Positions 15,309-17,793 of a DNA stretch of 17,793 bases are shown here, piece by piece. Source of the DNA: an uncultured Bdellovibrio sp. (GTDB lineage: Bacteria; Bdellovibrionota; Bdellovibrionia; Bdellovibrionales; Bdellovibrionaceae). Both the position numbers and the translations under genes were made by a program. Below the pieces are notes generated by a model. The model saw nothing but the letters and a program-made list of their open reading frames with translations. It had not been told where the DNA came from and made no database searches. Positions within the stretch are counted from its first letter, which is position 1. Every line of letters begins with the position of its first letter. The DNA lies in NCBI GenBank assembly GCA_946482355.1, contig CAMLRE010000004.1:1-17793 (forward strand), in the 5' to 3' direction.

Positions 15309-15784
15309 AGGTTATTATCCTGTTCTGGCGTATTTTTAACGGCCGATTTTTGCGAACTTGTAATATATCGTTTCACTTCTGATTCGGGAATTCTTCTATG
15401 TCCACCTTCAGTGGTGTAACAAATGATTTTCCCCCTAGAAATCTCTCTTCTTAAAGTGTTTTCGCTGACTGTTATATGCTTTTGAACGGCACGGCAAAAC
15501 TCAGGCAAACTGTAATCTTTCTCAGGGGTTTTGAGCTGCGTCTTGATTTGCGATGCGTTGGGGATCCATTTTTTCGTTTCAAGATGTGAAACCGAATCTT
15601 CCAAAACTTCCGAGAAAATTTTCCAGATAATTTCTTTATTTTGCTCTAAGTTTTTCGTTTTAAAAAAATCATTTGGTAGGGCGACTTTCGCATCGATTCC
15701 AAGATCTGGAACTGAAACCGTTAAAAAACCATGAATATGCTTGAAGATGATCGGATAAGTAAAATCAGTGATGTTATTTTTCAT
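15305..15784 (-). CDS. HicB-like / excisionase-like helix-turn-helix protein
   Basis: A 159-aa two-part protein. The N-terminal ~70 residues (YPIIFKHIHGFLTVSVPDLG, then a helix ending in VLEDSVSHLE) resemble the HicB antitoxin fold, including the VPDLxG-type segment. The C-terminal part (about 90-145: YSLPEFCRAVQKHITVSENTLRRE, then GGHRRIPESEVKRYI) is a MerR/excisionase-type helix-turn-helix with the usual RRIP wing. No HicA toxin gene is adjacent, so it is not a plain HicAB pair. Its position divergent from a tyrosine recombinase gene suits a recombination directionality factor or autoregulator of the module. It overlaps msrA by ATGA. No good Shine-Dalgarno precedes the ATG (GGAAG about ten bases away). 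Domain boundaries are read by eye; the HicB-like assignment is the weaker half. Confidence 0.72.
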   Translation of the reverse strand: MKNNITDFTYPIIFKHIHGFLTVSVPDLGIDAKVALPNDFFKTKNLEQNKEIIWKIFSEVLEDSVSHLETKKWIPNASQIKTQLKTPEKDYSLPEFCRAVQKHITVSENTLRREISRGKIICYTTEGGHRRIPESEVKRYITSSQKSAVKNTPEQDNNL

Positions 15785-15850
15785 AGGTCTAATCTTCCAA
15801 AACTTCCATCTTTAAATCAAGCTTTAAAACGAAAATTCTAAAACCTTCGA

Positions 15851-15876
15851 GTTAACATAAGTTTAGTTTTGTTAAC
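15851..15876. promoter_or_regulatory. Twin GTTAAC palindromes, candidate operator between divergent genes
   Basis: GTTAAC occurs at 15851-15856 and 15871-15876, 20 bases apart start to start, close to two helical turns, so both face the same side of the helix. The second box overlaps the candidate -35 of the plus-strand genes. A related ATTAAC lies at 15906-15911. Either flanking DNA-binding protein could bind here. Confidence 0.4.
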
Positions 15877-15897
15877 CTATTGCTTTTTATATTATAT
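15869..15897 (+). promoter_or_regulatory. Candidate promoter of the winged-helix/recombinase pair
   Basis: TTGTTA (15869-15874) could serve as -35, with AT-rich -10 options TATTAT (15890-15895, 15-base spacing) or TTATAT (15892-15897, 17-base spacing). The predicted start would leave a leader of only about 10 bases before the ATG at 15915. Confidence 0.35.
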
Positions 15898-15914
15898 ATG
15901 ACAAAATTAACTAT

Positions 15915-16235
15915 ATGAAAAAAATGTTGATTAAGGTCAAGAAAATGCAGGATTTCATCGATTTATTCGCGGGGCTTTCAAAGCAGCGCCTGGAGCTGCT
16001 TTGGCAGATTAAAAGCCTTCGTCCAGGGTCAGTTTATGAGCTTGCAAATGCACTCCAGAAATCTCAACCTTACATCCAAAAAGAGGTCAATTTTCTCGCC
16101 GAAAAAGGATTATTAACGTTAAAAAAGACCAAATCCGACGGGCGCAACCGCGTTAAACCCGAAGTTAATTACCAAGTTCTATCTTTAGAAATGGATTTCA
16201 TCGGTGCTGGTAATTCTGCCGGAGGTAAAGAATGA
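15915..16235 (+). CDS. Small winged-helix DNA-binding protein
   Basis: A 106-aa (or 96-aa) protein with an ArsR/MarR-like winged helix resembling the HVO_A0114 group: RLELLWQIKSLRPGSVYELANALQ, then QPYIQKEVNFLAEKGLLTLKKT, and a wing around DGRNRVKPEVNYQVLSL. No metal-sensing Cys or His cluster is seen, so a repressor acting without metal is more likely. The ATG at 15915 lacks a Shine-Dalgarno; an in-frame ATG at 15945 has AAGG eight bases upstream and gives MQDFIDLF as N-terminus, so that start is a real alternative. Its stop overlaps the recombinase start (ATGA, preceded by GGAGG), so the pair is probably co-expressed and it may control recombinase supply or act at the recombination site. 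Confidence 0.78.
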   Translation: MKKMLIKVKKMQDFIDLFAGLSKQRLELLWQIKSLRPGSVYELANALQKSQPYIQKEVNFLAEKGLLTLKKTKSDGRNRVKPEVNYQVLSLEMDFIGAGNSAGGKE

Positions 16236-17167
16236 GTCGAGACCTCGTTATTGTTCAAGAGAACAACTTTTTTTCAGATAAAACCCAATTATCTACGAAT
16301 CTTCAATCTGAAGAATCAATTCAAATTTGGGCATGGCTTAATCAAGGTCATTTCTCGGATCGAACGAAAAAGACTTATATTCGTATCGTAAAAGATTTCT
16401 TAACCTTTAACTGGCATTTAAGCTTAAAACAAATCACTCCGGCATTGGTAACTCTTTATCTTCGTAAAAAAGATAAAGTGGCGGCATCGACCAGAAATTT
16501 GCATCGTAATTGTTTGTCGTCACTATTTCAGTATTTAGAAAACGTAGGCTACATTCAAAAAAGTCCAGTTAAAGTCGTAAAACAAGAAAAAGTTACCGAA
16601 ACTTTTCATTATAAAGTTTTATCTGTCGAACAAATTAAACGGATGACCGAAAAAGTCGGAAGCTCGCGCGATCGTTTAATTTTGCAGATTCTTTATTTCA
16701 CAGGTCTTCGCGTAAGCGAGTTATCAACGATCAAAGTAAAAGACTTTTCTGTGTCATCGCAAAAACGTAACACTCAGGGGGCTTATTTAACTGTTGTCGG
16801 TAAGGGCAGTAAGATTCGTACAGTTTTAACGGGGAATTACCTTTGGAAGGAAATTAAAAAATATATCAAAAAAACGAATCTTCAGCCGAATGATTATATT
16901 TTTAATTTTGAAGGTGCGCCTCTTTCAAGAATTACGATTTTTAAAATTATTAAAAAAGCAACTCAAGTTGCGGGGATTAAAGTCCCGGGCGGAAAAACCC
17001 CATCTCCTCACTGGTTCAGACATACTTCTGCAATTCACGCGTTGGAAAACGGTGCCGACATTCACGTCGTACAAACAACCTTAGGACATGCGTCACTGGC
17101 AACGACCGGGCAGTATTTGAAATCGCGTCCGGTGAAAAGTAATGCTAGCTATTTGAAGAAGGTTTAA
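16232..17167 (+). CDS. Tyrosine site-specific recombinase (XerC/D- or integrase-like)
   Basis: A 311-aa recombinase with an N-terminal SAM-like core-binding domain (about 25-115, TKKTYIRIVKDFL and STRNLHRNCLSSLFQYLE) and the catalytic domain. The full catalytic set is present: R160 (TGLRVSEL), K191 (VVGKGSK), H260 and R263 (HWFRHTS), H286 (LGHAS) and Y295 (TGQYL), so the enzyme should be active. It lacks the N-terminal arm-binding domain of lambda-type integrases. True XerC/D genes are not usually paired with a winged-helix gene and excisionase-like neighbour, so a dedicated integration or DNA-inversion role is more likely than chromosome dimer resolution. The start is set by GGAGG five bases upstream and the ATGA overlap. 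A repeat cluster lies just downstream. Confidence 0.92.
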   Translation: MSRDLVIVQENNFFSDKTQLSTNLQSEESIQIWAWLNQGHFSDRTKKTYIRIVKDFLTFNWHLSLKQITPALVTLYLRKKDKVAASTRNLHRNCLSSLFQYLENVGYIQKSPVKVVKQEKVTETFHYKVLSVEQIKRMTEKVGSSRDRLILQILYFTGLRVSELSTIKVKDFSVSSQKRNTQGAYLTVVGKGSKIRTVLTGNYLWKEIKKYIKKTNLQPNDYIFNFEGAPLSRITIFKIIKKATQVAGIKVPGGKTPSPHWFRHTSAIHALENGADIHVVQTTLGHASLATTGQYLKSRPVKSNASYLKKV

Positions 17168-17182
17168 AGCGAATATATTTGA

Positions 17183-17254
17183 CCGGAGTAGGCTGATTCT
17201 TGCTCGAGAATTGGAAATATTTTTGGAACACTATTTTTGGAACGCTTACTCCAG
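17183..17254. repeat. Inverted and tandem repeats downstream of the recombinase gene
   Basis: CCGGAGTAGGC (17183-17193) and GCTTACTCCAG (17244-17254) are inverted repeats matching at nine of eleven positions, 50 bases apart. Between and into the right arm are two adjacent 14-base direct repeats, ATTTTTGGAACACT (17219-17232) and ATTTTTGGAACGCT (17233-17246), differing at one base. A further TTGGAA core lies at 17211. No U-run follows the right arm. Location 16 bases after the recombinase stop suggests a recombinase or accessory-protein binding site; this is inference. Confidence 0.5.
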
Positions 17255-17306
17255 AAAACGCGGGATTTAGAATTTTGTGTTTTTTAACAACGACACAAAA
17301 ATTAAC

Positions 17307-17336
17307 TTGTTTCGTCAATTTCTAGTTTAATATAGT
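17307..17336 (+). promoter_or_regulatory. Candidate promoter of the TIGR02147-type gene
   Basis: TATAGT (17331-17336, five of six -10 matches) ends six bases before the ATG at 17343. A weak -35, TTGTTT, begins at 17307 with 18-base spacing. No Shine-Dalgarno is present, so the transcript is probably leaderless. Confidence 0.45.
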
Positions 17337-17342
17337 TGCTTC

Positions 17343-17793
17343 ATGACAGAAGCCAATTTCGCGACATTCTTAAATAGTGAACTTGTAAGAAGACAAACCA
17401 CAAACACGAGTTACTCATTACGTGCCTTTGCGCGTGACTTGAATATTGAACCATCACTGTTATCAAAAATTCTACGTAAGAAAATTCCTGTTACTTTAAA
17501 AATGTTAGAGCGCCTGGCTCCGTCAGCAGGCCTTAACGAACCAGATATAGCTGTTTACCGCGAATATGTAAAAAACACTGAGGGCATGAAACATTTCGAT
17601 ACCCTTCAAGATAAACAAATTCGCCATGAAGAATTTAAACTAATTCAAGACTGGTATCATATTACAATCGTTGAGCTAACACTTCTTTCCGATTTTGAAC
17701 CAACAGCTGCATGGATTTCAAAAAAACTAGGAATCAGCGAATTAGAAGCTTCAATGGCGGTTGAAAGGTTAATAACTCTTGGATTTTTAGAAA
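17343..17793 (+). CDS. TIGR02147/DUF4423-family predicted regulator, 5' part only
   Basis: The open frame runs from ATG 17343 off the window end, giving 150 residues of a protein that is usually about 270 aa. Residues about 26-62 (YSLRAFARDLNIEPSLLSKILRKK) form a Cro/CI-like helix-turn-helix. From about 98 on, FKLIQDWYHITIVELTLL followed by AAWISKKLGISELEASMAVERLITLGFLE is the characteristic DUF4423 start with its winged helix. The family is expanded in Bdellovibrio and Fibrobacter relatives and is presumed to regulate transcription; its targets are generally unknown. No Shine-Dalgarno is seen and a -10-like TATAGT lies six bases before the ATG. It may belong with genes beyond the window rather than with the recombinase. 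Confidence 0.85.
   Translation, partial: MTEANFATFLNSELVRRQTTNTSYSLRAFARDLNIEPSLLSKILRKKIPVTLKMLERLAPSAGLNEPDIAVYREYVKNTEGMKHFDTLQDKQIRHEEFKLIQDWYHITIVELTLLSDFEPTAAWISKKLGISELEASMAVERLITLGFLE

Larger units (their letters stand above)
17168..17342. other. Intergenic region between recombinase and TIGR02147-type gene
   Basis: Besides the repeat cluster at 17183-17254, it holds an AT-rich stem TTTTGTGT (17273-17280) / ACACAAAA (17293-17300) with no U-run after it, and the candidate promoter of the next gene. I found no coding sequence or RNA gene in it. Confidence 0.5.

Noticed and set aside
15305..15784. HicAB toxin-antitoxin locus
   Set aside because: The N-terminus is HicB-like but no HicA-like gene is adjacent; the divergent small gene encodes a winged helix, not a small dsRBD-like toxin.
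17273..17300. TTTTGTGT/ACACAAAA stem as terminator of the recombinase gene
   Set aside because: The stem is AT-rich with only two G:C pairs and no U-run follows.

Overview
The window looks like ordinary chromosome from an AT-rich, gene-dense, didermic bacterium. The best guess is a relative of Bdellovibrio (Bdellovibrionota): a TIGR02147/DUF4423-type regulator at the right edge, several exported proteins of unfamiliar type, and predicted lipoproteins. The regulator family is especially common in that group, but this assignment is inference; no rRNA or marker gene is present. There are no tRNA or rRNA genes, insertion sequences or CRISPR arrays, and no gene-free stretch longer than about 180 bases.

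Layout. (1) 10-3163, minus strand: an operon of an MscS-type channel, a TtcA-type tRNA C32 2-thiolase and a class 3-like aldehyde dehydrogenase. (2) 3253-3750, plus: a small four-helix membrane protein with a charged tail. (3) 3889-8718, plus: two large tandem paralogous exported Cys-rich proteins (about 700 aa each) followed by an RDD membrane protein. They are tightly packed, with an inverted repeat and a possible sigma28-like promoter upstream and a terminator-like hairpin inside the start of the RDD gene. (4) 8695-10349, minus: an RlmC-like [4Fe-4S] RNA m5U methyltransferase, translationally coupled to a predicted 2H-phosphoesterase lipoprotein. (5) 10396-13299, plus: a predicted lipoprotein carrying a TolB-like propeller, an M28 peptidase with PA-like insertion and a PDZ domain; then an orphan Cys-containing lipoprotein (13382-14746). 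(6) 14751-15784, minus: periplasmic MsrA coupled to a chimeric HicB-like/excisionase-like DNA-binding protein. (7) 15915-17167, plus: a small winged-helix protein coupled to a complete tyrosine recombinase, followed by a repeat cluster. (8) 17343-end: the TIGR02147-type gene, cut by the window edge.

The most system-like parts are region 3 (a paralogous exported pair plus a polytopic partner, with no family I recognise) and regions 6-7 (recombinase, winged helix and excisionase-like protein around one compact divergent control region). Five start/stop overlaps (ATGA or TAATG) suggest translational coupling is used heavily. Three genes without a Shine-Dalgarno have a -10-like hexamer exactly six bases before ATG, suggesting leaderless transcripts. 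Several start codons were moved from the longest open frame to an internal ATG with a better ribosome-binding site or a coupled junction; the reasons are given per gene.
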